From contig OW028575.1 of NCBI GenBank assembly GCA_932294295.1, positions 18,852,058-18,916,057 on the forward strand: DNA of 64,000 nucleotides, given 5' to 3'. The DNA is from Alitta virens (taxonomy: Eukaryota; Annelida; Polychaeta; Phyllodocida; Nereididae). Of the stretch, positions 46,401-58,841 are shown in pieces. The notes beneath the pieces are model-generated. The model had not been told where the DNA came from, did not search any database, and saw only the letters and a list, made by a program, of their open reading frames with translations. The position numbers and the translations under genes were made by a program. The first letter of the stretch is position 1. Each line of letters starts with the position of its first letter.

Positions 46401-48994
46401 CTACAATGATGCAAGTGTGGTACCAAGAACACCGCAATAAGGCCATGTCACACAATTTAGGTCTTATATATTTGTAATAGATATAACCTCGCAGGAAACG
46501 TGGCCATAATTGCGAGATTCCAGTGAAGTGTAAACTTGAAGCACAAATATTACTGCAAGGACAACTATAACAGAGCTGGACTCTATTGCTACGTGCCACA
46601 GAATATTCTGCACCTTTTAACATTCACAAAACACAATACCATCCCAAGAGCCACTGAAACAATGTGCAGCTGACAATTCATTTGCAGTGACACTGTTAGT
46701 CCAAGGGACTTCATCAACAATGTCAATATTTTCTGTTCTGCCAACTAATGTCCAATCAATTCCACATTGCGCTGTTTATACAAAAAACTCCCACAGATCT
46801 CTACATGGTGAGCATAATTTCATTTCATCACTTCGTGTTGTGATAAGTCAATGAGTAACGGATCAACCAATGATCAATTAATAACTGTCATGAACAGCAG
46901 AAGCACATTACCGTGAAATTAAAACAAATCATGGATATTCTTCATACATTCTCTTCCAATACAGTTACATAGCTTGGTAGATTAAATTAATGAAATATCT
47001 GTAATACATGTAATAGACCTACAACGTAATATACGCCTCATAGAACAAAAAACACGCCCCAAAACACTGGAAACTTACAGGATTAATGCATGCATAAATA
47101 TGAAATGAATTCAATCATTCAGGCAATTTCTCATGTCAGGGCAAAACGATTAAGTCACTTAGCATAAGAGTTGACTTTCAATGTGCAAGATCTCACAACA
47201 GATGACTGCATCCATTAGATCCATCTGCAGAAATTAAGGCGAGATGCAACAACAAGATGCAGGCGATCTGCAGCAGCAACTAATATGTTCTCCTGTCATT
47301 TCACTTCATCGACTAATTGGCCATCAAATTTAAGACACCCTTCACATCCAAAACTTTCAAAAATTAGCTTTCCAACCAAATATCAACATAGATTCAACTA
47401 ACGAACGAAAGTATAACTAATGCTAAAAATCCACATAAATTTAATTTCCTAATTTCAGGATGACAGCTCAGCAAAGTTACTTGCAAAACATTAGAAAACA
47501 ATTTGTTTAAATTTACAACTACGCACCAATATTTGACAATCATTCATGTTCAGCTGCAAATGTGATGTCCTGAAATATTTCATCAACTTTTTCATTTCCC
47601 TTCATTTTTCATTTCCCTTCATTTATCATCATGTGGTGCCCGCTGCGTGGACAATAGGCTGCCACAGACAGAGCAACAACAAGCCAAGGCACAAATGAGA
47701 TCCGGAAAAGCCAAAATGACATCGCAATAAGGGGCCACCAAGCTGCACCACCAGTGAATCCCCTCAGCACTAAGTCATTCGAGTTCCCCACACAACCCAG
47801 CACAATTTTGTTACGCCAACTATGTTGTATAAATGAAGTTGATTAAACAAGATATATTCCAGTTAGAAGAGCAAAGAAGAACAGGCGAGAGAGAACATGA
47901 AGGCAAATAGAGGAGAAAATGTAATCCAGTCATAAACAGCCTGGCCCAAGAAGACAATATGACGCCTAATGAAATCAAACTTCTTGGCAACTCCCAATAC
48001 TTGTGAGGATGCATCGAGGCTACAGAGAGTGACAGAGGGTTGCAGTGGGGTGGGTAATAGTGGAATGGGATGGAATAGGGTGGAGTGAGTACACAACGCT
48101 TCTGCAGTGAGGATTGCACTCCTCACGACACGTAATTTCAGCAGTTCCAAAGAGGCCGCCAGCACGCAATCGGAGTCACCACGGCGATTCTGATTGCACA
48201 AGTAAGCGAAAGGGCAGAGCGCTATACATCACAACAGTAAATTTCAGCAATCACATTTGCTCTCCAACAGCCATCTCGCTGCGTGATTCTAGATATAGAG
48301 TTAGACTCTTCAGTCGAGACTGTCTGAGACGCCGTGCAGTGCTACAATTATGGAATAGGCTGCTTGACTCCATATAGCTGTAATGTCATATGGCATAATA
48401 TGTAGTCCTATGGAGAGAAAATCAATGCAAAAAGTTTCAAGTTCCATCCAAAGCTATACAAATGGACTGAAATAATCATACAGAGGAAAAGATTGTTTGT
48501 CATATGCAAGCGTGATTCAGGCAAATCTCTTGTACTGGTTAACACTAGATCAAACTAATTTTGCAGATCCATGAAGTCTTTCTGAATGCAATGTAGACCC
48601 AATTGCAATATGGCGAATAAACAGGAATTTCCATGAGAACAATGCGATCAGGAGGACAAACAAAAAGCTTTATGGTTATGAATTGTTCTTGATGTCAAGG
48701 GAGTTGCAGGGGGTCGTTGTAATTCCATTAAGAGGGGTGAAGGGGCTATTTTGTTGATGGGGGTAGTGATCAGGTCAACAATCGACAGCAGAGACCTCTA
48801 TCGGAATTGACTGGAACCAGAGGGAAAGGGCTTAGGCAGATGAGACCAGAGAGACGATGAGGGACAGACAGAGGGACCAGAGAGACTGCAGACAGATAGA
48901 AGAGTATGTGAGCAGGATACCAGCCCCACCCCACAGTCCTCTCATGGTCCCCGGGGATGTAGATGGGATGAGAAGGCTAGGGTTACAGCGGCAA
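43494..48994. other. Long non-coding stretch
   Basis: Frames include 140 residues on the minus strand (45097-45519), with fairly protein-like composition but no domain I recognise, and 87 residues on the plus strand (48114-48377). A T12-13 run lies near 45702. A 17-bp doubled TTTTCATTTCCCTTCAT lies at about 47590-47622, and GACCAGAGAGAC recurs at about 48845 and 48877 in a purine-rich patch. Confidence 0.4.
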
Positions 48995-49010
48995 CAGCAG
49001 CAGCAGCAGC
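48995..49010. repeat. (CAG)5 tract
   Basis: Five CAG units, one of the dispersed CAG/CTG tracts of the window. Confidence 0.9.
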
Positions 49011-49706
49011 TCTCCTGACATCACTCAAACAAGAGGTGCCACTCTGTCAACTCGTCTGCAAAGAGGTCTCCAAAGGCTCTCATATCTCACCCACCAACAA
49101 CAGTCAGAAAAAAGCACGCTGTTTGGCTTTAAACTTTGCTAAACAAATAAGGGTCAAGGCCAACAACTTTAGTGCCACTTGCCAATATGCCGTCACAGTG
49201 GGGTCAAGAGGTAACCAAACTAGACCTGACGGCTCTCATGACAGAAAAAAGCATATAAATGTAGAGGCCCCATGCAACCTAGGAGTTACCAGTTTGCCAG
49301 CATTCCATTAGAATACTTATTGGTAGCTCTCGTAAAGGCGTAACAAAGGAGAGAGACTTTCCCCAATGTCTGACATGTTTTCAATGTATACCATACCACT
49401 AAAAAGTTGAACATTCAGTGTATGGAAATGAATATTGTGGACAGATCCATTCAGTCTCCAAGCCGTGGCTGAACTGTTCCTATGTTTGCCACCAGACTGA
49501 GCAGCACTGGAAGAAACATCTGGGTTGCAATTCAGGGTCAAGAACCGCACAAATTTCAGAGAAAAAAGGTCAGATTTTAACCGATTTTCGGGACTCCAGA
49601 ATGGCCATGTAGATTGTTGAATAGTGGCCGGATTTGGAAATAACCGCCCTTCTTGAGAAAACTGACGGAGGCTGAGTTTCGATCTTCCGACATCACCTAC
49701 CTATAA
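49011..49706. other. Non-coding stretch
   Basis: A 91-residue plus-strand frame (49036-49311) has no domain. Nothing else was recognised. Confidence 0.45.
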
Positions 49707-49739
49707 TGACAGAGAAATCCCTGAGGGGTTTCTCTGTCA
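49707..49739. repeat. Inverted repeat with 11-bp perfect stem
   Basis: TGACAGAGAAA and TTTCTCTGTCA are exact reverse complements. The intervening TCCCTGAGGGG adds a CCC/GGG inner stem, leaving a 3-nt TGA core. It is compact enough to fold in DNA or RNA. Confidence 0.9.
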
Positions 49740-51078
49740 AAAATAAACAGTGACAAAAGTTTCTCCCGATCAATTTTGGTCGTTTGCAGATATTACATTA
49801 CAGCTGTATGTGTGTCTAGTTTGTGTGTTTTGATTATTTCATATTTCTCAAGATCTATAGCTGCAGTAAGTCCCCTAAAAGCGCCACCCCGGGAGAGTAA
49901 GCCAGATATTCTAATGTGGGCCAGCGAAGAAGCCAGAGTCTCTATATAGAATGAGAAGCAGAAGGTTACTTATATGCCATATATATGAGTTATGGCAGCT
50001 TATGGCAGTCCTGCTGTGATATTGAGCTTGCCACCGAGACAGAATGGTAAACATCAGCTCAGAGTGTCCTGACACTGACCAGTGGGCAGTCTGAGCTCAT
50101 TCTGTAATCACAGTGGTCACTGCTACAAGGCCTGCACCTCCAGTCCTGCACCTTAATCAAGTTGCAGCATTAACTGCAGCCCTGCAGCCTCATCACTGAT
50201 GCCCTGCACCTAAGAGGTCCTGCCAATGCTTATGAACGATGCTCTGCCGCATCTAATTTGCTGCCATACATCACCCGTCATCCATCACACACCACAGTGC
50301 CCTTCACATGGGTTGTGTACATGGGACACTGGACATGGTTATTCTCATGTACATCCATGGCGTACATTGATTAGATTAGCTCGGCCTTGTCAGTTCATTT
50401 GAATGTAGAATGGAATAGCATCCCATGACTAGGAATACTACACATTAAGTTGATTAGCAAGTCCAAAATTTAAAACATCATCGATCAATGTCCACTAAAT
50501 GAAATTACACATCGGAACTATTAGCATTCATAATTTCATACCGGGGGAGAATTAATTGTAGCCCTTAAGGCAAAACACCTCATAAACCCACCTCACAAAT
50601 AAGGCAACTAACTTCCAGCGTATTCAGTGTACATTTATGTATTCGTCGTTTAAATCGCTTCACTAAACGACAAATTTGGTACCAAGGTAACTTTGGCTTG
50701 GATGAAGGCCCGAAAGACAATGAGGGTGCATCTCTACACCAAACTGCACCTTTTCTGGACACTTCTTTCTTAACCTAAATCTATTTACAAAATACATCTG
50801 CCAAGTGAAGCACAATGAGTTCACTAAAGAGTTCACCAAGGAGCTCACTGGGAAACTCACTGAGTGGGATGAGATGGGGAAGTGATGAACCCTTGACTCT
50901 TGAGTTCAACACCAGATGAAGCAAAGCTCCCTTCAGCTGCTCAGGTGACATGTCATTTGTGGATTTAAATGAAACTGACACAAATAGCCAAGCAGAGTGG
51001 CCCATGAGGATGTAGGGGATTGGTCTGAGCATTGCAATAGCCCAGCAGAGCAGACATCATCTATATGATGATGAGGGT
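49740..51078. other. Non-coding stretch with degenerate repeats
   Basis: About 50120-50230 is dense in CCTGCAC/CCTGCAG words. About 50817-50865 is a degenerate 14-bp array of GAGTTCACTAA-type units. No gene is recognised. Confidence 0.45.
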
Positions 51079-51129
51079 TGCTGCTGATGCTGCTGCTGCT
51101 GCTGCAATTGATGGGGGGGGGGGGGGGGG
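51079..51129. repeat. CTG tract followed by a 17-G run
   Basis: An interrupted (CTG)n tract at 51079-51105 is separated by AATTGAT from seventeen consecutive G at 51113-51129, the longest homopurine run here. Confidence 0.95.
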
Positions 51130-51291
51130 TAGTCTTGCTTTGCAAATGGGTACAAGAGAAAAGCATGACTATGGTTATATGGCAGCCAGGAACAATATAA
51201 TATTCAATGTTTTTTAACTTTAGTCTTAAATCTGAATCATCTGTACATTGTTGAACTATTCTGAGAAAAATACAATGTCATCTATCCACGG

Positions 51292-51335
51292 AGTAGCCAT
51301 ATCACCTCATCATTACGCCAACCTCTAGGAGCTGG
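51292..51335 (+). mobile_element. SINE relic tail, copy 3
   Basis: GTAGCCATATCACCTCATCATTACGCCAACCTC matches the 3' part of the 40148-40337 SINE read on its minus strand (ATATCACCTCATCGTTACATCAACC). The head and body are missing. Confidence 0.55.
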
Positions 51336-54300
51336 TCGAACAATTCGAGAAGGCTTGAGGTCAGTGTGGGATTACATTATACAAAAGGAACTTTCCAAAT
51401 ATACTTCAATTTTAGGTCTGAATGACTTACGTACACTATATTTTTGATATTACCAAATCAAAAATTTAAAAAATGACACACATTTTATGTCTTATCTATA
51501 ACATCGGTACCTATTTACTATTGGGTACAGAATTTAAATTTACTTGATTAACATTTCAGAGCGCTTTACACAAAATTGATAAATTGATAGCAAATACAAA
51601 TATAAATGGAAAAACAGAAGGCACTAATTTCAAACGTAAAAACCTGCAGTTATCTCAAACACGAAATTTGGAAGACACCATTTCTCTAAACTTGCCCATC
51701 AAATCACTAATTGGGATGATTGTAGAAAGAAAAGCACAAGATTACATGCCAAGCAGGTATTAGAGGAGCAGGCACAGTGTAACAAAAAGATTACCAACAA
51801 AATATTGCCAAGTGAACGCCCAAGAGACTCTTTAATTCAGCCTCATTGAGACAAGCTTTAATTCACCCATTGACTTTTCCATACTAATGTTTTAATGGCC
51901 ATGCATAAGCACCATTGCAATAATTATGCATATTAAAAATAACTTTCTCAGTTTTTCAGAATAATAATCCAAGTGCGATTAAATTACAGTATTTCGTTGG
52001 AACATCAGGCTTTTTTATCAAATGAACGATGTATTTAAAATTTTACACAAACTGGCAAACTAGCATAGAAACCCACAGAAATTTCCTCCCTTAAAGTTTC
52101 TTCAGCCAGGTTCTGGAAATTATAAGGGTTATTAGGAGTCGACCAAAACATTTCAAATGCTCTTTTCTGCGATGAAAATACATTAAAAAAAATCTTTTAA
52201 GGAATAAAGACAGACAACATGATCGCAATGCTGAGAAGCCTTACATCTATGGGATTTTCCTGATGTTCACTTAAAGTCTTTCTTAATGTCTTTGACAGAG
52301 GAGAAACTGACAGCACGTGACTGGGGAAAAGAAGATTGGAGATTGGTGCAGAAATCCATTTTGGAGTACTTAATCTTTTCGCCATTAAAGGCACCCTGTA
52401 AAGAACCTGAACTTTTGCATTTGTATGAAAACATCATCTTGTCTCCTGCAGGCTTTGCTGCTGCTGCTGCTGTGTCAGCCATTTTTTGTCAGGTCAAGCC
52501 AATTGCGTTGGTAGAAGGGAAGGGGCAAAGTGGCTCAGATTGAAAATGAACCAGAGAAACTACAGGGACAAAGAGTAATTTCAAAGGAGGACAACAAGGA
52601 TGTCCCATGAATCCTGAACTATTCCCCTCAACAATTCCCATTGCGTGCTGCTTGCCTTTACTGCGTCAATTTGATTTAACGCACATCCCATTTGTCATTT
52701 CAGGTCATCTTCAAAACTTTAATTACTTTTATTTTTTTCCATTCACTTTAATTCTTCATGCATCGGTGTTATGTAGCACAGGCAAGATGGATAGAGAATT
52801 TTTAGGGAAAACGGAGGCCAGCGTTACATACTTATGAAGCGTCATTCGCAAAAAAAATACCAAGAAAATTGAATTTCCTTTACAATAAATCAACCCACTA
52901 CTGCATTTCGGCAGGCTGTCCAATATGCAAAACACTTTCTTTGGAAATGAAAAGCCAAGCCATTACTCGTGAATGCAAGTGCATCAACAACCCCATGAGG
53001 TCCGGAACAAGATGATTCATGAAACAGCAAAGTGACACTTAATGATCAGGTGGTCACACACCAGGAAGTCATTCACCGGTTACTTTAGTGGAAACCCTGC
53101 ACAGCTTCGAGTTAGCTGGTAATAGCTACATGTCCTTCGAAAACAGCAACATGACACATAAGAACAGGGGACAAGCTGACACAAACAAGAATTACTGGGC
53201 AAACTGAAATAAACATATTAAGAGCAGCACTGGGATGGGTATGCTTCAACTTATTAATTGCAGCAATGTATTCACAAGTGGTAGATTAAGACTGCAACTG
53301 TTACTGAAGTTCAGCAGGGGAGTGTTGCACAAGCTGTCTCGGGTGTGCTGCAGTTCTTGTTCATTAACTGGCTGTCATAATTACAGCAACAGCCAGATAC
53401 AGGTCGAGAGTCAACAGTGTTTTTATCTGGCGTCTAGACCTATAACACAATATAACTATCATATGATTGATATGGATTGATATGGACTTTCACAATGCCA
53501 GATACATATAACGAACAGATACTTAGTTCTGAGACCAAAACTAGGTCAATGACTGATAGGAGATTGGGATCTGTGAACGTTTTAACAGTTGCTTTGGTGA
53601 AAATTGAAAAAAATTCAAAGATATATACGAAATTTTAAGACTGCATTCATCATGTAATTATTTTGAAAGTAATGTCAGATGAAAAAATTATATTTTGACC
53701 AAAGTTCTACTATCCTGACGATTACAAATTCCTGATATCTCACACAAGTGAGCTCTACAGTGACCACAGTTTTAGCTACTTCTGGTTTAAGTCCTGGTTA
53801 CCACTTCCAAAATTTATCAATCAAAGTTTTAGCCATAATTTAACTGTTAACCGTGGAATTTTATTGCAGTAGAACACAGGCATTTGCCAACATATATGAC
53901 ATTGCTCAGTGATGACAGCACTTATACCTTAACTAATACCAAGGCTCCTGACTGCCTTAACTGGCTTCTCATCTCAAGAGAATCATGTGTGTAGATGGTG
54001 AAATATGCAAATTAGCTGCCATTAGAGATGAGAATTGGACATTCCCAGCATACAGGCAAGGAATTCCCCCCAAAAAAAATTGGTAAATACCCATACATAA
54101 ATAAAGTTATCACTTAGAATACGAAGGAAAATTTTTTGTGTGTATAATACTGCCATTTTTGAAGTGTAATATGATGTTATTGACTGAAACTGGCCCCATC
54201 CTTGAAGGCAGTTGCACAGGGGGAGTAAAAGCTGTTCTTGACAAAGTCAGTAGCCTTGGTCTTATTGTATGCTAACTCGCTTGTGCAGTCATGATGGCAA

Positions 54301-54679
54301 ACGCCTGTGAGTAGAACAAGCGAGACAACATCATATTTTTAGGCAATTGGCAACATGGTCTATATATAGACTTTACACAATAATACTTCCAGAAAAGTTC
54401 AGGTAATTGCAACAGTCCGGGGAAAGCTTTTTTTCCCCGTTTACTAGTCATTAATATCTACTATCGACTATATACAAGTCTGGTACAGGTCACTTTTAGT
54501 AAGCTTTACTTTACTTGTTATCCATTTCTTTATAGTACAGCTATCTTTTTTTTTTAAAGAATTTTCTTGTCAATGAAATCAACTGCAGTACACAGACGGC
54601 AGAGAGACATGAAAGACCCACTAAATCGAATCTCAGAACTTAGTCTGTAAACTGCACCCTTAAGTTATCGCTACACACA
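51336..54679. other. Non-coding stretch
   Basis: A (CTG)5 tract lies at 52456-52472, bracketed by acceptor-like TCTCCTGCAG (52443-52451) and donor-like GTCAG|GTCAAG (near 52490). The 85-residue plus-strand frame over it (52286-52543) has a poly-alanine run but no domain. A T run lies near 54546. Confidence 0.45.
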
Positions 54680-55060
54680 TTAACTTGGTTTTTAATTAAC
54701 TTTCGGATGAAATTTCACCTTTCCCTTGATTGCAACACAGAAAAGGAACAAACGTCTGTCAGAGAATCAGAACAAACCCAATCCTGTCTTTTAATTAGCA
54801 AAAACTACAGAGAGCAGAAATATTCATGCGTTTAACCAAACAGGACCTCTCGGGGAGACAATTACATGCATTTAAAAACAATTGGCCTGGGAAGGCTCGA
54901 TTAGTGGGCCAAATGAGAGAACACTTGGCTGAGTTAGTAATTAAATCCATAATTAATTAGCTTGACCTCCTGACCGGCTGAGAATATAGGGCAAAAATTT
55001 GCAAGGGCAATTAATCATTATGGCTTAATCAATTCTTATCACAGCAAACATAACTCAGAG
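54680..55060. promoter_or_regulatory. Homeodomain-site-dense candidate enhancer
   Basis: The strongest enhancer-like block by motif count. It contains TTTAATTAAC (54691), TTAATTAGCA (54791), GACAATTACATGCATTTAAA (about 54859), GTAATTAAATCCATAATTAA with TTAG following (54937-54960), GCAATTAATCATTATGG (about 55006) and CTTAATCAATTC (about 55024). Such clusters bind Antp-class, LIM and POU-type homeodomain proteins in animals. No frame is open across it. Enhancer activity is inference. Confidence 0.35.
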
Positions 55061-55311
55061 AGCCAATCATTCCTATAATAAGTGACAGCAGTATTGAATA
55101 CTCACAATACCCAACATCCTAAAGAGGTCTGTTTGCATATTTGCATATGCTTGGGAAAGTTTGATTTATTGACTTGTCTCTTTTGGTGCAATGGAGATTA
55201 CGTATCCACATGACCGAAATATGGCCATGGCTATGGTAGAGATAATTCAAACTTATAATTATTAGAAAACAGTGGAGGGGCTATACGCAAATTTAACAAT
55301 GGCCAGCCCTG

Positions 55312-55480
55312 CTGAAGGTCCCGCGTGCGATCTCCGGTTAGGCACTCTTCATGAGCTACATCCCAGCTGGATGTCGTTTCGAATGCGATGTTAGAATTGG
55401 CGGTCCATTGTACTCAGTGTCTATGCTGAGGCAAGTAAAAGATCCCACCCATGGCTTTTGTTTCTGTCCATTAAAGGGTT
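55312..55480 (+). mobile_element. tRNA-like SINE relic, copy 2
   Basis: Shares ACTCAGTGTC and AGATCCCACCCATG, with the same spacing between them, with copy 1 at 40148-40337, plus a diverged head (GAAGGTCCCGCGTGCGATCTC). It lies on the plus strand, whereas copy 1 is on the minus strand. The two differ at roughly a quarter of positions, so the family is old. Confidence 0.5.
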
Positions 55481-58399
55481 AATGGACAAGACTGATCACA
55501 ACTGACCTAAATGTGACCACCACGGGACAACAGGAAACAGGATGAGAAAAGACTCAAGGGGAGTTTAACCTTGAGGAAAAAATGCCATCGTGGCAACAAT
55601 TATACATACAGCTACAGTTTAGGTACAACCATTCTCTGGAATACCTCCTTTTTAAGATGTTGCTAAAATGCACCATTCACCAAGTTATCTTTGTCGCTTT
55701 ACAGCATTCATTTAACTCGGATCGGATTTGTGAAAGATTAAGTAAACATTAGTGGAGTTCTAATATAATATTCAAAACCGTGAAATCGTTCAAACAATGA
55801 CCACCAAGGCCACTTAAAGAGTGGAGAGGTTGGGGTGATGGGACGAAGCTCTTAAATAATTGATGTTTTAATTCTTGCTTAGTGCAATTCTCATTAAGGC
55901 CAAAATGTCCAGCACGCAACGAGGGACCCACAAAAGCTCTCAATTGTTTTAAGGTCATTTCTGCAGGGAAATGGGGCTGGCCTCTTGTTCTGTTTAGTTG
56001 CAAGTAACACACGGTCAGCTCAGACTGACCAGTCCTCATCACAACTGACCATCAATAATGTTTACTGAAAATGGCCCTCGGAAATGAGCAGCGTTGCTGA
56101 CTTCCTTCTTTGCAAGGCAAAAACACAACTAAGGGAAACCTAAACAACCTTCAGAAATGAACTCCATCTCAAATGTGTCGAGAGTTAAGCTTCCATGGCT
56201 CTCCCTTTTGCTTTCTCCTTTAAGTTTTTAGCTCCTTTTGCACGCAGCCATGTTGGTCACGTGACTGCTTAGCTTGCCAACCATTGTCTTTGTAGCATAG
56301 CAGCCATTCCTTGGAGATGCAAACTTCAAAAAGTAGTGCACCAGAGACCGCCTCTTTGCAACTGAAGGTAATTGCACGGTACATGGTCTAGATGCCAAGC
56401 AAATAATAAGGATAATCAACCTGACTTCATGCACAGTTGGCAACACAAACTGCAATAAAATAATCAAATGGTCTCATCAACACTGTTTCCATGGTGCTAC
56501 CCATTGTTAACAAACTGAGGAACCAGCTCTAATACACATACACGCACATCAGACAAGTAGATCCAGCGGTTCTAAAATTGTCAAAGCAGCACTAACCCAA
56601 GGCAATTAGACAACACACAACAAGAATATTACTGAGGGTAACTTCGTGGTGACCTCAAGTTTTATTTTGTCCGATACAGGTAGAAGTATTGACCATGGAT
56701 CTAATCTAAATGCAAGGCCAATACAACAATTTTATGCACTTCTGACCACTTCACGGGACAAAGGGTGATGTCTCCTGAAAAAATTGATTACGAACTGCTA
56801 TGCAGTGGCATGGTGAGTAAACGCACTCCCATGTTGTGGGTGCCACTGCATGCCCCGAATTCCCCTGGCCTATCATTCTTTGTTTAGCAGGGGACTGGCT
56901 CTTGTCCCAGTCTTAGTCCTCGTGGCATGGACATCAGTAGTGGTGGCACAGCAGCCCCTTGCATCACTCCATCTTCATCCTTTTCTATGTATCTCCCCTG
57001 ATGCACACTCTGTCTTGGTTTATCTGCAGACCACAAGGCTGTCCGAATCTTCTTTCAACCAACTTGCTCTGCAGATAAGCGCCTCTCCTCTAGTTCTACC
57101 CTCTGGCAACTGGTGGCGCTAGTATTGTCCCAGAGTGCCTCAAACTCAAATCGTAATGCTCCTAAGCCCCACTTAGACCCTTCAAAGACAAAGGTGAGCC
57201 TGGCACTTAGGAGAGTGCTACACAGCCAATTGGACAGGGAACCAGCTTTGATCGTGTCTGTTGGCGGATGCTACCCGAATTAAACTTGCATTTAAGCAAG
57301 GTCTACCCTGTCTCCGAGATCCATGTGAGATGGGAAATGCACTAATACCACTCTGATGCTTTCTGGCATATGTCTGTACTTCACAAGGCAGTTCACATTC
57401 CATTTTAGAAAGCATTAGTTGCCCCGAACATACTTTCAGTAGATCTTCCTGCGCATCAATGTAAGATATATCCACCAGGGTAAACAGATGCACATATTTT
57501 CAATTCAATAACAGGTTGCTAATGACTAATGTCATATTGAAGCTGGCAACACATGACACATAGTCGTTATAAGTTGTTCATGTTAAGTCTGCAAAGACAA
57601 GCAGATACTATTCTTGGCAGCTTACCTAGATTTCTCTCTCATGAGTGCATATAACTACTAAAGCCAGTAACGCCATAAGAAGACAGAACAGCTGTTGCTG
57701 TCGGGACTGTCTTTCAGCTGTGGCAATTTCTTGGCATGAGACAGCTGGCTATTACGCAGCTGCCATTATTCAACGGGGCAAAGACATTAGCCCAACTCAG
57801 CCCAGCTTCTTAGCTCCCAGCCTGTCACTAACAATACGCCTGGAGGTCCAGCAGTCTGCACACTAGCTGACCACTAGCTGACCAGTAGCTGAGCATAGGC
57901 TAGCCATTCACTAGTCACTGGATGACCACTGGGCTTGACCCCTGTCCACTACTGTCCAGCCTGAGACTGTGGCTTAAGCCAGGCCAATCACCCAAGCACC
58001 TTGTGACGCCATTTCTGACAGCAAATGAAAGGTCGTGATGAGGACAAAACTGGCTACGCGGCTGGCTAGATTATGTGATGGCTGACTGGCTGGCTGGCTG
58101 GCTCGCTGACAGTCTGAATCCTCTGGATGGTAAGCGATGGTGAAGCTAGGTGACCAACTTCTACTTGGTTACAATGGACTTGGTAACAATGGTTAGTTGG
58201 GTTTTTGTTTTATCAACTTCCCATTCATGGCAGGAAACCAGCAAGGCCTCCCACAAAATAAAAGCACCTGCCGAGGTACTATTAACCCAAAGGTGGTGCC
58301 ATTGGCCTGCCCGAGTGTAAGCGCCATGTACACGACAAGCTGCATGTACACAGTTCGAGAATGACAATCATGTATAATAAGTTGACCAATTGTCACTTA
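55481..58399. other. Non-coding stretch
   Basis: Includes an 11-bp degenerate repeat of ACTAGCTGACC at about 57861-57892 and (GGCT)4 at about 58087-58103. Several frames of 70-100 residues lack domains. No gene is recognised. Confidence 0.45.
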
Positions 58400-58838
58400 A
58401 GCCTCGGTCTCACATAGCCGGTTTTGCCGTAGTGAACCCGTAGTATTACATAATGGTTATGCAACAGCTTTTTTCGCCGGGTTGGCGACGGATTCTGGCA
58501 GCAAAAAGGGTTCTACGGGTGACTCGGCGGGTTCTACGGGTGACTCGGCGGGTTCTACGGGTGACTCGGCGGGTTCTACGGGTGACTCGGCGGGTGACTC
58601 AGCGGGTTCTACGGGTAACCCGCTGGCTTCGACGGGTAATCCGCCGACTTTTTGGACATTCGGGAGTTTGCTACTGGGCCCGAGTTTCCCAGCTTGGCCA
58701 GAGTCCCAGGAGTCACTCGACGGGTATCGGCGGGTAGCCGTCGGGTTGGAGCTGGGAAGCGCGTTGCGTAACCGTTATATCATACTACGGGTTCACTACG
58801 GTTCACTACGGCAAAACCGGCTATGTGAGACCGGGGCT
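58400..58838. mobile_element. Harbinger/Tourist-like MITE with GC-rich minisatellite core
   Basis: A 439-bp element with terminal inverted repeats at 58400-58446 and 58782-58838. They start AGCCTCGGTCTCACATAGCC and differ at one base, apart from a 10-bp duplication (GTAGTGAACC type) in the right arm. Weaker arm similarity continues inward for about 25 bp (TAATGGTTATGCAAC versus TAACGGTTACGCAAC). TTA flanks both ends (58397-58399 and 58839-58841). A 3-bp TWA duplication is the hallmark of PIF/Harbinger elements. No transposase is present, so it would be mobilised in trans. Low arm divergence implies a recent insertion. Confidence 0.88.
58508..58625. repeat. 21-bp GC-rich minisatellite inside the MITE
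   Basis: Units start at 58508, 58529, 58550, 58571 and, truncated, 58592; a partial unit follows at 58604. The core is GGGTTCTACGGGTGACTCGG. Because 21 bp is seven codons, one frame reads a repetitive Ser-Thr-Gly-Asp-Ser-Ala-Gly peptide. That frame starts and ends inside or just past the MITE, so I do not call a gene. Confidence 0.93.
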
Positions 58839-58841
58839 TTA

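Noticed and set aside
57615..57645. Minus-strand CTAG|GTAAGC at about 57625
   Set aside because: The sequence before the AG is purine-rich, so it is not a credible 3' splice site; it is at most an isolated donor match.
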